Assembly: GCA_023935145.1 (NCBI GenBank)
Contig: CM043702.1
Span: 62,749,001-62,813,000 of the forward strand
Direction: 5' to 3'
DNA length: 64,000 bases
Source: Bretschneidera sinensis
Taxonomy: Eukaryota; Streptophyta; Magnoliopsida; Brassicales; Akaniaceae
Positions 46,799-58,038 of this stretch are shown piece after piece. Position numbers and translations under genes: made by a program. Below the pieces are notes generated by a model. That model was not told where the DNA came from, made no database searches, and was given only the letters and a program-made list of their open reading frames with translations. Every line of letters starts with the position of its first letter. The stretch's first letter is position 1.

Positions 46799-47937
46799 GT
46801 AATGACCAATCTATGGGTGGGCCCTACTCGAGACGATATCGTCACTTTTAAGCTCTGAACCCTAACTTGGATGTCATGCATACAACTTACCATACTATAC
46901 AATTCACAATTTATCATGGTCAAACAAATAATTTCATGTACAATTATATTCGTTCAATACAATAATACATCACTTTTTGAAACCTTATAGTTTTACAAAA
47001 GATACAACAATTCTCTTCTACATTTACATAATGATATTTTAAAAGAATTAGATTGAAGATGACTTTGAGGATGTCGCTTTCAAACCACCTGTACAATATC
47101 AAACTAGCAGTTCTTAGCTAGAACTTTCTTCCATAATCAGCTGCCACATAGGGGAAATAAAACATAAAGAGGGGGTGAGCTTCAAAAAGCTTAGTTAGTA
47201 ACACATTACTAAAAGTACTTGATTTTTTGTTTCGTTTACCAATCCTTATTATACATTTAATTAATTAGTACGTGTCTCTAAGTAATTACCATTCCTTTGA
47301 ATATAAACTTCATTTTTTTTTATCTTCAACTCAAGGAAGAGTAGTCATCATAAAATGAAACTTCACACTATCTTATAATCACAAAAAATCAATAATACAA
47401 AACACAACATCACCTCATCACACAATTCAATATCATATGCCCTTCACTGGGTCAATCACATCATGTGCACCCCATTAGGCCAATCACATCAATCATCATA
47501 TGAAATGCAATGCAATGCATGATCACATCTCGGTTCATTTTATCTCTCTCATTTCATTTCATTGGCCTTATTAGGCTAATCGTATCACAATGGAAACGTC
47601 TCCTCACGTATCGATATGTCTCTCATTGATAAAAAGGTCGTTGGATCTCCTTCACCCTTTCTCTAGGCAGGGTCATACCATTCCAATGTTTTCCTCAGTA
47701 CCCTTTCACCCCCTTGTGGGTTGGCCCTACCCTCACACGTACACTCAACTCATTTAACATGTTCATGATGAGAGCACAATTTTCACATAACAATCATAAA
47801 AATCATATTTATTTAATGCATTCACATCACAGACACAATCAATCACACATCCAGTTCATAACAACCCACCATATCATAATCAAAATCCTTTCAATAATAA
47901 CATCACATAATAAAAGAAAAGGATGCACATATTTTTA

Positions 47938-48008
<71 letters not shown>

Positions 48009-48270
48009 TCTCATATATATACCAATTCACGTAATACACCAAATTTGAAACATATTTATATCATAAATATCGCATATTAAATGTTTAGTGAAGTCTTTAG
48101 GTTGTTAATTTTCTTCTCACTTACTAAGAGTAATGCGAACTCACCCACTACACGACCCACAAACTAGTCCCCAACTACTTCATTCGTTCTTCAAAGTTGT
48201 TTTTCATTTGTGCCTAGAAGTAAAATAAAACTTAACCCCATCATTATCAATCATTAATGAATACTATGCA
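46799..48270 (-). mobile_element. gypsy LTR fragment, minus strand (family E)
   Basis: The plus strand begins TGTAATGACC and GGGCCCTACTCGAGACGATA, the complement of the E LTR end (CTCGAGTAGGGCCCGCTCGAG then GTTACA near 55065-55100). It then shows GGGGGTGAGCTTCAAAAAGC, the complement of the GCTGAGCTTTCTAGTTAACC block at 54726, and CTTACTAAGAGTAATGCGAA at 48119. It breaks off at about 48270 against an oppositely oriented LTR piece. Confidence 0.6.
47940..48006. repeat. (TA)n microsatellite
   Basis: Uninterrupted alternating TA for about 67 bp. It produces a meaningless Ile/Tyr open frame. Confidence 0.97.
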
Positions 48271-48279
48271 ACCCTAAAG

Positions 48280-49490
48280 GTATTTGTGAAGTCTGGTCCC
48301 TTTCTGTAATTGTTTTCATCTTTAATTATTTTTCTTTGACTTAGAAATATTTAAATAACTTTTTTTGGTTTATGAAGACTTAGTTTTTGGAGGATGAGAT
48401 AACTTTCATTAAGAAACTTTTAAAAGAATAGAGGCCTTGAGGGTCTTAGAGAAACTAGTGTAATAATTTAAGGGGCTTGGTATTAAAGTAATTAAAAACT
48501 TAAGGGAGGGTTAAAAGAGTCATTCCTATCTCTTAAAAGGTAGTATAAATAGGTGAGAGAGAGATATTTTTCTCCATTTTCAGTTCTTCTTCTTTTTTCT
48601 AGAACTCTCTAGCATTTCCTTTCTCTTTCTCTTTTCCTTTGGCTTTTGGTGGATTTTAAGTGCAAAGCCTAAAGTAAGGTGTCTTTCTTTTCATCATTAT
48701 ACTCTATTAATCAATATTCTCTAAGTTTAGTTTCAAGAATCATGAATTTGAAGTGTATTCAAGAAAGAGTTTAAGAAAAAAATAGGTTTTTGGTTGAAGA
48801 AAAATATTTTGTGTTTGGTTGTGATTTTAAAGCTTTTAACTTGAGATTGTTGCTATGGGTAATGTAGAAATTTGATTCAGAGACTTAGGAATCTTGTGTT
48901 TTAAAAGGGTTTGGGAGTTTACAAAGGATTTAATTGGTTTTGGAAAGGAAATAGGTGTTTTCGTAAGGGATTTTTATTGGAAATTATGGTACTAGCCGAC
49001 TAGAAGAGAGTGCTTAATCGACTAGAAAATGGGCAAAAACTTTTTGAAAACATACTAGTTGATTGGGTTAGTCCTGTTTTGGGTTTTATTGGGTTTTTAC
49101 TTACCTTTTCGAGTTGTAATCATTTCTTAAACACTACAAGTTGATTATAGGATAGAAACTTGGATCAAATAATCTTAATAAAATCCTTTTCCTTTTGTTC
49201 CTAAACTTCAAGAACATGTAGACCAAGAAAAATAAACTTTATGAATTAAGACATTTTTTCCTTCTTTATTTTCATTCTTGGCTTTTATGATTGTGTACAC
49301 AATGTTTTGATTTGATAAGTAAGATTTTCAATAGATGTGGTTGAAGAACGTGGTAAGAGGATGGAAGTGATTTGAGACTAAGGCTTGATATCGAAGGTGA
49401 GTGTCACCTTACTTCTAGTAAACATAACAATTTAACACGAAGATAATAAATTAAAGACTTATAAAAATATAATTGTACTAATTGTCAAAA
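48280..49490 (+). mobile_element. gypsy LTR fragment, plus strand (first promoter unit)
   Basis: Has GTATAAATAGGTGAGAGAG (TATA near 48545), a CT-rich leader, TTTTAAGTGCAAAGCCTAAAGTAAGG, a palindrome block of CTAGTCGACTAG type (49000-49065) and GGTGAGTGTCACCTTACTTC (49400). The same order repeats in the next unit, so two LTR promoter parts lie head to tail. Confidence 0.55.
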
Positions 49491-49692
49491 TGTAGAGCAT
49501 TTCTCCTTTTTCTAATTTAATAATTTAGTGGCCTAGTTTAAATGTTTGTGTTGCTATCTTGAGACTTTAATAATTAAAAGATGAGTTAATTATTTGGGGA
49601 CCATGTGAGAAGAAGTTTTGACTTGGGGTATAATTAGAATATTAAGAGATTTCAAGGGCAAGATGTAACCTAGCCATTTTTTTTGTAAGTGG

Positions 49693-49704
49693 TATAAATA
49701 TATA
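49693..49704 (+). promoter_or_regulatory. TATA box in the E 5' LTR
   Basis: GTGGTATAAATATATAAAG, in the same position relative to the CT-rich leader as GTATAAATAGG at 48545 and TATAAATAG (minus) near 1295. Confidence 0.6.
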
Positions 49705-50188
49705 AAGAAGTGGAGAGTTCTTCATTTTTTTATGCTCTTTCTTTTCTTTCCCAAGAAAACACTTTCACTTTTCTCTCTTTTTTGTTTTCCCTTTGGTTTT
49801 AGGTGAGTTTCAAGTGCAAGGATCTCAAGTAAGTTGTCTCCCTTTCATTTCTATACTACATTAGTCAAGATCTCTTAGGTTTTGTTTCAAGATTTTTGAA
49901 TTTATATTGTATTCAAGAATGAGTTTAAAAAAAGAGTTTTGTGCTTGGTTGTGCATTTAAAGGCTTTAACTTGAAAAAATTGTCATGTGTAATAAAGAAA
50001 ATTGATTTAAGGTATTGAAAAACTTATGTCTCAAAAGGATTTGAGGTTTTATGAAAGACTGGTTTGGTTTTTGAAAGGAAAAAGTAAAGATTTTGTGTGT
50101 TTCTGGGTTTCAAACCTTAGGACAATCGTCTGTTGTGATTGCACAGTAGATTATGAAAGAGGTAGAGAGTTGTGGTCCTTAACATAGT

Positions 50189-51049
50189 TGTTGGTGTTTC
50201 TATAAGGTTTAAACAATGTTTGAAGAGGTTAAGCATCAGGTCTTGGTGCCTAGGCCTGGAGTGAGCGCCCCTCGGCCTCCAAGAGCTCCAGAAAATGGGT
50301 GAAGGGCTGTACGCTGTGGCTTGGGTTTGTGCACCGTGGCCTCCAGTAAGGTTGATAAAAGGTGTGTTTTCAAGCCCTCTTCAAGCCGCGGCTTGCCCTG
50401 TTCTAGGCCGTGGCTTGAAGGCACACTTGATGCTTTGGTTTCAGCCTTTTGAGAGGTGCGTGGATGCATGAACAAAACACACAGGATCACTAAGGATTGA
50501 TAAAGGGCTATGATTGAATGATCCTCAAGATCTAAGGGTGGAGATTGACTTTAAAGATTGGCTCAAGAAGTGGTGCACTATATAAAGGGTCACCTAGCTT
50601 CAATCTCAACACAATTGTGAGACAAGACATACAAGTGATCATCATACAAGAGAATTCAAGTGCAAGTGTGAGAGTGCAAAGACACAAAACACAGGAGAGG
50701 CACTAGAATAGATCTCAAAAGAGAGGTTGGTTGTAAAGAGAGAGTAGCATAGATTGTGGGTAGAGGGCTTTGTAATTGTTCTTATCACTTTCTTTCTTCT
50801 CTTCTTTGGTTCTTCAAGAACTTGAGTTTCTTGGAGAGGGTTGTTGTATTTGTAAAGAACCATTGATTTAGTGTAGAGAGTTCAGAGGAACTCATGGGGA
50901 TGTAGGCTATTGCCGAACCTCGATAACAATTGTTGTGTCCTTTCCTTTCTTTGATTTCTGTTTCTATTTTCGATTCATCTTTACAAGTCATTCTAGACTT
51001 GGCTGTTTGGAAGATCACCACCTGGGCATCTCCAAGGTGATTTTCAACA
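50189..51049 (+). repeat. copia F 5' LTR
   Basis: Has a 14-bp perfect palindrome CAAGCCGCGGCTTG at 50382-50395 with decayed partners (TAGGCCGTGGCTTG), and TATATAAAGG at 50579-50588. Confidence 0.93.
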
Positions 51050-51050
51050 G

Positions 51051-51140
51051 TGGTATTAGAGCTAGTGGAGATACCACAACAGCGGTATTAGAGCTTTGGA
51101 CAGCGGGTATTAAACCTGGAACAGAAGGTATCGGAGTAAG
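51051..51140 (+). other. copia F primer binding site and repeated look-alikes
   Basis: TGGTATTAGAGC at 51051-51062 (one C-to-T change from the consensus), then GGTATTAGAGC (51084-51094), GGGTATTAAACC (51105-51116) and GGTATCGGAGT (51127-51137). Spacing is 20-35 bp. Confidence 0.85.
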
Positions 51141-51324
51141 ACTCCAAGAATCAAAGATCAACTTCTTTGGTGATTCAAGAATGGAGTAAAGATCAAGATC
51201 ATATCGTGTTCTTGAGGGTGATTCAAGAATGGTATTAAGATCAATCTTTGATCATGTTCTTGAGTTTTAGAAGAAGTTGGAAAGCAATTATGGGTGCTGC
51301 ATAAATCTGGGATTTTCTAAGGTG

Positions 51325-52802
51325 ATGGCTTCAAATTTCATTGTTGAGAAGTTTGATGGAAAGGGAGACTTTGCTCTTTGGAAGCAAAAGATCAAGGCTG
51401 TTTTTATGCAACAGAAGGTGACTTGGCGATTGGAGAAGATGACGCTTTTCCAGTAAGTATCACGAAGGTCCAGTGGATTGAGATGAAGAAGATGGCATAC
51501 AACACCATTTTCTTGCACATGTCAGATAGTGTCACAAGGGAGTGCGGAGACTCGGAAGATCTTGCTGTCAGATGGAAGAAACTAGACGAGTTTTTTCTTA
51601 CCAAAATTCTCCCTAATAAGATTTATCTTCTTAAAAGAATCTTTGCTTTTAAAATGGATCCTAATAAAGAGTTGCAAGATAATCTTGATGTGTTTAATAA
51701 GCTAGTTCAAGATTTGAATAGCTTTATCATAACATTCCCGGATGAACAATTGGCTATTATTTTATTGAATTCTCTTCCTGATTGTTTTGATAATTTGATT
51801 AACACAATTAAATATGGAAGAGATACTTTAATCGAGGAGATTGTGATCAATGCCATAAGGGCTCATGATTTCAAAGCCAAGATGAGGGAAGCATCAAGTG
51901 GAGAAGGGCTGTTCGTTAGAGGAAGGCCAGCAACTTGGAATGGCAGTAGCATTCATGGCAACTATTGGGAGAAATCAAGAGGTAGAGGGTAGAGCCATGG
52001 GAGATCTCATTCCAAACCGAGATTTAGAGGAAAAAGATGCTTCTACTATAACAAGGAGGGCCATTTCAAGAAAGATTGCAAGAAGAAGATGTGGGGTGAG
52101 AGAGGAAGAAGCCATACCAACAATGGAGAGGCTTTGGTTGCCAAAGGAGAACAATAAGATGATGTTCTTGTTGTGTGCTCAAATATGAGCAGGAGACAAG
52201 GCAGTGAGAAATGGATTCTAGATTCCGGGTGCACTTATCACATGTGCCCTCACAAGGATTGGTTTAAGAATTTCCAAGAAACCAATGATGGAAAGGTTTT
52301 CTTAGGGAATGACACTTCTTGCCAAGTGAGGGGGATAGGAGACATCCAATTTAGGATGTTTGATGGAGTCACAAGGCTGCTGCGGAATGTGAGGTATCTT
52401 TCGGATTTGAAAAGTAATTTGATCTCATTGGGGCAGCTGGATTCCATGGGGTATTCAAATAAGGCAGAGGGAGGAAAGATCAAGGTGACCAACGGATCTT
52501 TGATAGTAATCAAAGCAGCAATAAAAGATGGTCTCTATGAGATTATCGGAGATATGGAGATCAAGGATCAAGCAGCAAGCTTGATGGTTGAGATGGATAA
52601 GGCAGCCCTTTGGCACATTCGCTTGGGACATATGAGTGAAAAGGGCCAACAAGTTCTCAGCAAGAATGGTCTACTTGGTGGTGACAAAGTAAAGAAAATG
52701 GATTTCTGCGAGTATTGTGTTCTTGGGTAGCAACACTGAGTCAGATTCAACATCGGAGTGCACAAGTCTAAGGGCATTCTTGACTACATTCATTTGGACC
52801 TT
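51325..52802 (+). pseudogene. copia F gag-protease-pre-integrase (truncated)
   Basis: Starts ATG at 51325 (MASNFIVEKFDGKGDFALWK). A one-base deletion near 51418 shifts the frame before DLAIGEDD. Gag continues to about 51990, where GRG is followed by TAG. The knuckle reads CFYYNKEGHFKKDC (second Cys changed to Tyr; 52038-52080). Protease DSG is intact (WILDSGCTYHMCPHKD, near 52211-52258). Pre-integrase: LWHIRLGHMSEKGQQ, FCEYCVLG then TAG (52728). The last family residues are KSKGILDYIHLDL, after which the 3' LTR begins. Integrase core, RT and RNase H are missing, so it could only move with proteins from relatives. Confidence 0.92.
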
Positions 52803-53674
52803 TGTTGGTTTTTGTCTAAGGTTTAAACAAGGTTTGAAGAGGTTCAGCATCAGGTCTTGGTGCCTAGGCCTGGAGTGAGCGCGCCTCAACCTCCAGGAGC
52901 TCCAGAAAATAGGTGAAGGGTTATACGCCACGGCCTGGATTGTGGACGCCGTAGCTCAGCCACCTCAGGCCATGACCTCCAGCAAGGTTGATAAAAAGTA
53001 TGTTTTCAAGCCCTCTTCAAGCCACGGCTTGGCCTGTTCTAGGCCGCGGCTTGAAGGCACACCTGATGCTTTGGTTTCAGCTTTTTGAGAGGTGTGTGGA
53101 TGCATGAACAAAATGCACAGGATCACTAAGGATTGATGAAGGGCTATGATTGAATAGTCCTCAAGATCTAAGGGTGGAGATTGACTTCAAAGATTGGCTC
53201 AAAAAGTGGTGCACTATATAAAGGGTCACCTAGCTTCAATCTCAACACAATTGTGAGACAAGACATACAAGTGATCATCATACAAGAGAATTCAAGTGTA
53301 AGTGCGAGAGTGCAAAGACACAAAACACAGGAAAGGCACAAGAATAGATCTTAAAAGAGATGCTGGTTGTAAAGAGAGAGTAGCATAGATTGTGGGTAGA
53401 GGGCTTTGTAATAGTTCTTTCTTCTCTTCTTTGATTCTTCAAGAACTTGAGTTCCTTGGAGAGGATTGCTGTATTTGTAAAGAACCATTGATTTACTGTA
53501 GAGAGTTCAGAGGAACTCACAGGGACGTAGGCTATTGTCGAACCTTGATAACAATTAATGTGTTCTTTCCTTTCTTTGATTTCTATTTCTGTTTTCGATT
53601 CATCTTTACAAGTCATTCTAGACTTGGGTGTTTGGAAGATCACCACCTGGGCATCTCCAAGGTGATTTCCAACA
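52803..53674 (+). repeat. copia F 3' LTR
   Basis: TGTTGGTTTTTGTCTAAGG to GATTTCCAACA. TATATAAAGG is at 53216-53225. The GC palindrome array (52930-53060) includes AGGCCGCGGCTTG. Confidence 0.93.
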
Positions 53675-53815
53675 ACAGTTGATTAAGCAAATAGACAGTC
53701 AACTGTGTTTTTTCGAGAACCTATAGTCTACTGTGGAGTTAAACAGTCGACTATGAAACTCTATGGAAGTCCCAAAGTCGACTATGCAAGTAGGACAGTC
53801 AACTGTGTAACCTTT
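53675..53815. repeat. palindrome array, CAGTCGACTG type (E LTR)
   Basis: ACAGTTGATT, ACAGTCAACTGTG, ATAGTCTACTGTGG, ACAGTCGACTATG (perfect core 53745-53752), AAAGTCGACTATG and ACAGTCAACTGTG within 140 bp. It continues from 50110-50188 across copia F. Confidence 0.85.
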
Positions 53816-55194
53816 TTTTTTCTTTAGATTTTTACACTAATTTCTTCCTCTTCTTTCGAATCACAAGTATTTAGGAATAACTAAATGAAATAAATAGTTG
53901 ATATTGATTTCTTGACTTGAGTAATTGATGTGTAATTGGATATATCTCGGTGGTTGATTGTAATCTATGAATTCTTTAGGTGTGTTTGAGGAACGTTCTA
54001 AGGGCAAGAAGGTGATTCAAGAGTAAAAGTATAGTCTCCAAGGTAAGTATCACCTTACTCCTAGTAAGTGTGAGAATCTTAAATGAAATTAAAAGCTTAG
54101 ATTATAATTAAGTATTTTATATATTATATATTTAAAGATTGAAAGAGTATGAGATATTTATAAATAAAACTCGTATATTTGAAATCTATATGTTTGGGGG
54201 ATACTGAATGTAATTAGTTCATTTAATATCTATTGAGAAATTATACTACTGAGAATGCTTTGTAATTGTTATATTACTTTTGTTGTTATTGTGTAATGTG
54301 AAATGAATGGATTAATTTAGTGATTATGTAAATTCCACCCGGTAATGGGTAGGGAGGAAATCTTAGTATCTTAAATTGTAGAACTTCACCCGGTAAGAGG
54401 CAAGAAAGAGATCCTTGTTGTTGAGAAGTAAAGACCTCACTCGATAAAAAGTAGAGGAAGGATTTAATTTTATTTAATTGGTGATGTCTTGATGTTCGTA
54501 AGTTGCCCAATTGAAAGGTTAAGAATCTTGAAGTGATTAAAGGAGTACATTGTGTTGCATTATATCTTATATTTGAGTTGTGTATTTGAAATCTATGAGC
54601 CTTACAATTTTCTTATACTCGTAATAAAAGGAAATTATGTAGATTGTGAGTAACGTACTAAATTACCCACAAGGGATTACATAAATAAATTTCTTTAGTT
54701 TCTCCAAGTAATGTGAGTACTCGCTGAGCTTTCTAGTTAACCCCCTCTCTCTTATTATTTCAGGAAGATTATTCAAGGACCTTGAACCATAAGTCAAGAA
54801 GCAAGGAAGAAGAAGTCTCTAGGTAGGTCCATGTGCTAGCATTCTTTTCCTACCCCTTTTTATAGTAGAAGTCAAATATTTTGTATTAAGTTGTATGTTA
54901 TGAAGTTTATGTCTTATGAGATGCCATTTCTGTAAAGTTGAAGGATTGTATTATGGATTGAAGTTGTACATGTTTATTATACCATATATATTATCCTACG
55001 TCTATGTTAAATTCTATTCATATTATATTAGTCCAAGTGCTCAATTTTGAAAAGTGAGGATGTCATCTCGAGTAGGGCCCGCTCGAGATGAGTCGTTACA
55101 TTTATGGTATTAGAGCGTTAGGTTTAAGATTCTATAGACTTTCTAATTCTAGTGTTGTCGTTTCTAAATAAATTCTTTCAAGTAGGGTTTGAGG

Positions 55195-56700
55195 ATGCCA
55201 CATGGACAGAATAGAGGTAAACGTAAGAGTGTGAGACGTACTCGGGGAAGGGGTAGTGTCCGAATCTGGGGGCATGGATGGCCCCCTTAGCGTAGGATTG
55301 ATATTGATATTGATGTAGAACCTGAAGTCCCCGAAGAGGAATATGTTGGTAGTGCAACTGGTGCTACTGGTAAGACTGCTAAGGATACAACTGTTGAGAC
55401 TGACGAATTGGGAGAAACCCTAGCCCAAGCATTGGGAAGAATTGGGGAATTAAAGTGTCGGTTGAAAGGATAAGATAAATAAGATCTTGAATTATCTGAA
55501 GGTCAAATAAAAGCTTTTGAAGAGTATGGTGTCCAAGTAAGGGAAGAAAACCTGAGATGGGAAATAGGAGAAGATTTGTTTTCCTCATTTAATAAGTTGA
55601 CACCACCAAGTTTCAGTAGTTCTAATAACCCCTTAGACGTAGAGGCATGGATCAAGAAGATGGAATGCCTTTTTAGAGTATATTCAGTTACTAAGTTGCG
55701 AAAAAGTAGCTTTTACATTATTCAAATTAGAAAGAGAATCATCAAATTGGTGGAAGGACATCTCACCTAAATTGAGTGAAGATATAGATAGACCCTTGGA
55801 TTAGAAAAGATTTAAGCAAGTATTCTTCGAGATTCATTTCCCAGAAACTGTCAAAGCCCAACTAGAGAAGGATTTCATTCACTTAAAGTAGTATAGCATG
55901 TCAGTGACTCAGTATGACATGAGATTTATTGTCTTGTCTAGGTTTGTCCCTAAAATGGTGAATACGGAGACATATAAGTGCAAATGATTTCTTGATGATT
56001 TAAATTGTGACATTCACTCTCGGCTTCCTTGTTTGGAACTTCTCACTTATGCAAGATTAATGGACAAAGCATTACGGGCAGAGAAGGATGTAATGGAGTG
56101 GAAAGGATGGCATGAAAGGCAAAAGAGAGTTAGGTTAGAAGGTGTTAGGGATAGTGGTTATGGATTTGGAATTCAAGGTGGTAGTCCTCCTTAGAGAAGT
56201 AGATTAGTTATTCAAGGGAGACAAAGTGTGGGGAGTAAACCGATTGTGATGAATCAAAATCAATAGTAGGCCGACAACATCAGTTATACATAGTTTGATA
56301 GGGGGAAGTCAAAGAATTATAGGACAATCCACACCAATGGGAGCTCAGAGCAGAGGAGTAGGTACTTAAGGCAAAGGCAGTGTGATCTCAGGATCAGATT
56401 CTAGGGCTTGTTTCCAATGTGGTCAAGTGGGCTATTTTTCTTAGAACTTCCCTAATAGGTCATGTCATCATTGCGGGACTAGATAGCGCCCTTGGGATTG
56501 TCCTACGTTGCAGAGTAGTGTAGGCTTTGTTTGCGGTCAGAGTGGTCATGTGGGCTTAAAGTGTTTGTTGAAGTTTAAATCACCTAGCAATGTGAGTATT
56601 ATAGCAGGTTCTGGTAGAGGCCAACTCAGTCGAGGTAGTGGATTTGGAGGTGGTAGAAGTGGAACTCAAGGTTGAGGGGTTGTAGTGGAGAGAAGAAATG
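55195..56700 (+). pseudogene. element E gag
   Basis: ATG at 55195 (MPHGQNRGKRKSVRRTRGRG). Gag core: LTPPSFSSSNNPLDVEAWIK (55600-55660), FEIHFPETVKAQLEKDF, MSVTQYDMRFIVLSRFVPKM, LLTYARLMDKALRAEKD. Two knuckle-like blocks follow: ACFQCGQVGYFS (56405) and FVCGQSGHVGLKC (56525-56565). More than ten stops and several frame changes (for example TAG at 55288, TAA at 55768) make it non-coding now. Confidence 0.85.
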
Positions 56701-56759
56701 CAAGTCAGAGTCAGCAAGGGTAGAGTCGTGTTTATACCATTACCCAACAAGATGCCTAG

Positions 56760-58038
56760 GCTGCACCTGATGTTGTGACTAGTATGGTTTCTGTTTTGGG
56801 TAGAAATACTAGAATATTAATTAATCCAGGAGGCACTCATTAATTTGTATCTACTTCATTAATACTATTTGTTTATGCATCTAAAATATGTTTGGATAAC
56901 AACTTAGTTGTTGAGACTCCTACAGGAGAAAGAGTAAAAATTAAATCGGTGTATCAGGATTGTACCTTGAATATTGAAGATAGAGAATTTAGGGTAAATT
57001 TGTTTCCTTTGGAGATGAAAGACTTTGAATTGATTTTGGGTATGGATTGGTTAGTTGCATATCATGTTTGGGTGGATTGCTTTAAGAAGATAGTGATCTT
57101 TCGAATTTCAGGAAAACAGAAGTTTACCTTTCAGAGGGAGTGTAAAATACTTTTTCATTGTACTATCTCTGCTGTTTTAACTAGGATGTTATTGAAGAAA
57201 GGACGTGAAGGCTATCTGGCTTATATAATCAATTTTATTGAGGAAAATGTGAACATAGAAGGAGTACTTGTAGTGAAAAAATTCTTAGATGTTTTTCTTG
57301 AGGAATTACCTGGTTTCCCACCCAGTAGGGAAGTCGAATTCTTTATTGACCTAGTTCCCAGTTCCACTCCCATTTCGATGGCCCCTTATCGAATGGCACT
57401 GGCAGAATTGAAAGAACTTAAAATTCAACTAAAGGAGTTATTAGATAAGTGATTTATTCATCCTAGTATATCACGTTGGGGAGCACTAGTTTTGTTTGTT
57501 AAGGAGAATGACAAGACTTCGAGGTTATGCATTGATTATAGAAAATTGAACAAGATTACAATTCGTAACAAGTACTTTTTGCCAAGGATTGATGATTTAT
57601 TTGAATAACCACAAGGAGCAAAAGTCTTTTCCAAGATAGACTTAAGGTCGGAATACCATCAGTTGCGAATCAAGGATTCAGATGTACCAAAAACTATCTT
57701 TTAAATACAGTAAGGTCATTATGAGCTTTTAGTTATGCCGTTCGGTCTGACAAATACCCCCACAACTTTTAAGGATTTGATGAATAGGGTGTTTAGACCC
57801 GTCTTGGATAAATTTGTTGTAGTCTTTATCGACGATATTCTAGTGTATTCGAAGAGTGAAGAAGAACGTGCTAGACATTTGGATGTTGTATTGGGGACTG
57901 TTAGAAAGAAGAAGATTTATGCCAATTTTAGTATGTGTGAGTTTTGGTTGAAAAAAGTGAAATTTCTAGGACACATAGTGTCAGAAGCAGGTGTGGTTGT
58001 AGATCCCTAAAAGTTCGAAGTGGTTTTAAATTGGGAGA
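56760..58038 (+). pseudogene. element E pol fragment (protease and RT)
   Basis: Protease: LINPGGTH near 56815-56840, where active copies have DPGATH (Asp changed to Asn, Ala to Gly). Then FPLEMKDFELILGMDWLV, and the RT lead-in [80 protein letters not shown], catalytic FIDD at 57825-57836, [28 protein letters not shown], stop, KFEVVLNWE. Stops at 57449, 57606 and 58007 are visible. The wording fits Del/Tekay chromoviruses, but the chromodomain region is not present to confirm it. Confidence 0.88.

Larger units (their letters stand above)
50189..53674 (+). mobile_element. copia F: internally deleted member of the A/B family
   Basis: Two LTRs of the A/B family, 861 bp (50189-51049) and 872 bp (52803-53674), begin TGTTGG and end CAACA. 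Flanks are ATAGT (50184-50188) and ACAGT (53675-53679), a 5-bp duplication with one change. The internal region is only 1753 bp and stops in the integrase N-terminal part, directly against the 3' LTR. It lies in the palindrome block of the E LTR. Confidence 0.92.
49491..55100 (+). repeat. 5' LTR of gypsy element E, interrupted by copia F
   Basis: The LTR end is GAGTCGTTACA at 55100, followed by a Met-tRNA-type primer site. The start is set tentatively at TGTAGAGC (49491), because LTR ends are usually TG..CA and upstream of it another LTR unit finishes. It contains a TATAAATATATA box at about 49693, a palindrome block split by copia F (50110-50188 and 53675-53815), GGTAAGTATCACCTTACTCC (54042) and GCTGAGCTTTC (54726). 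The 3' LTR is outside the window. Confidence 0.6.
55101..58038 (+). mobile_element. gypsy element E internal region (Del/Tekay-like), cut off
   Basis: The primer site TGGTATTAGAGC (55105-55116) follows the LTR end. Gag, knuckles, protease and the first half of RT follow, then the sequence is cut at VVLNWE by the LTR of element G. The rest of pol is not in the window. Confidence 0.85.

Noticed and set aside
47714..48034. 106-codon open frame with a long Ile-Tyr tail
   Set aside because: The tail is the translation of the (TA)n microsatellite; the rest has no motif and lies in an LTR fragment.
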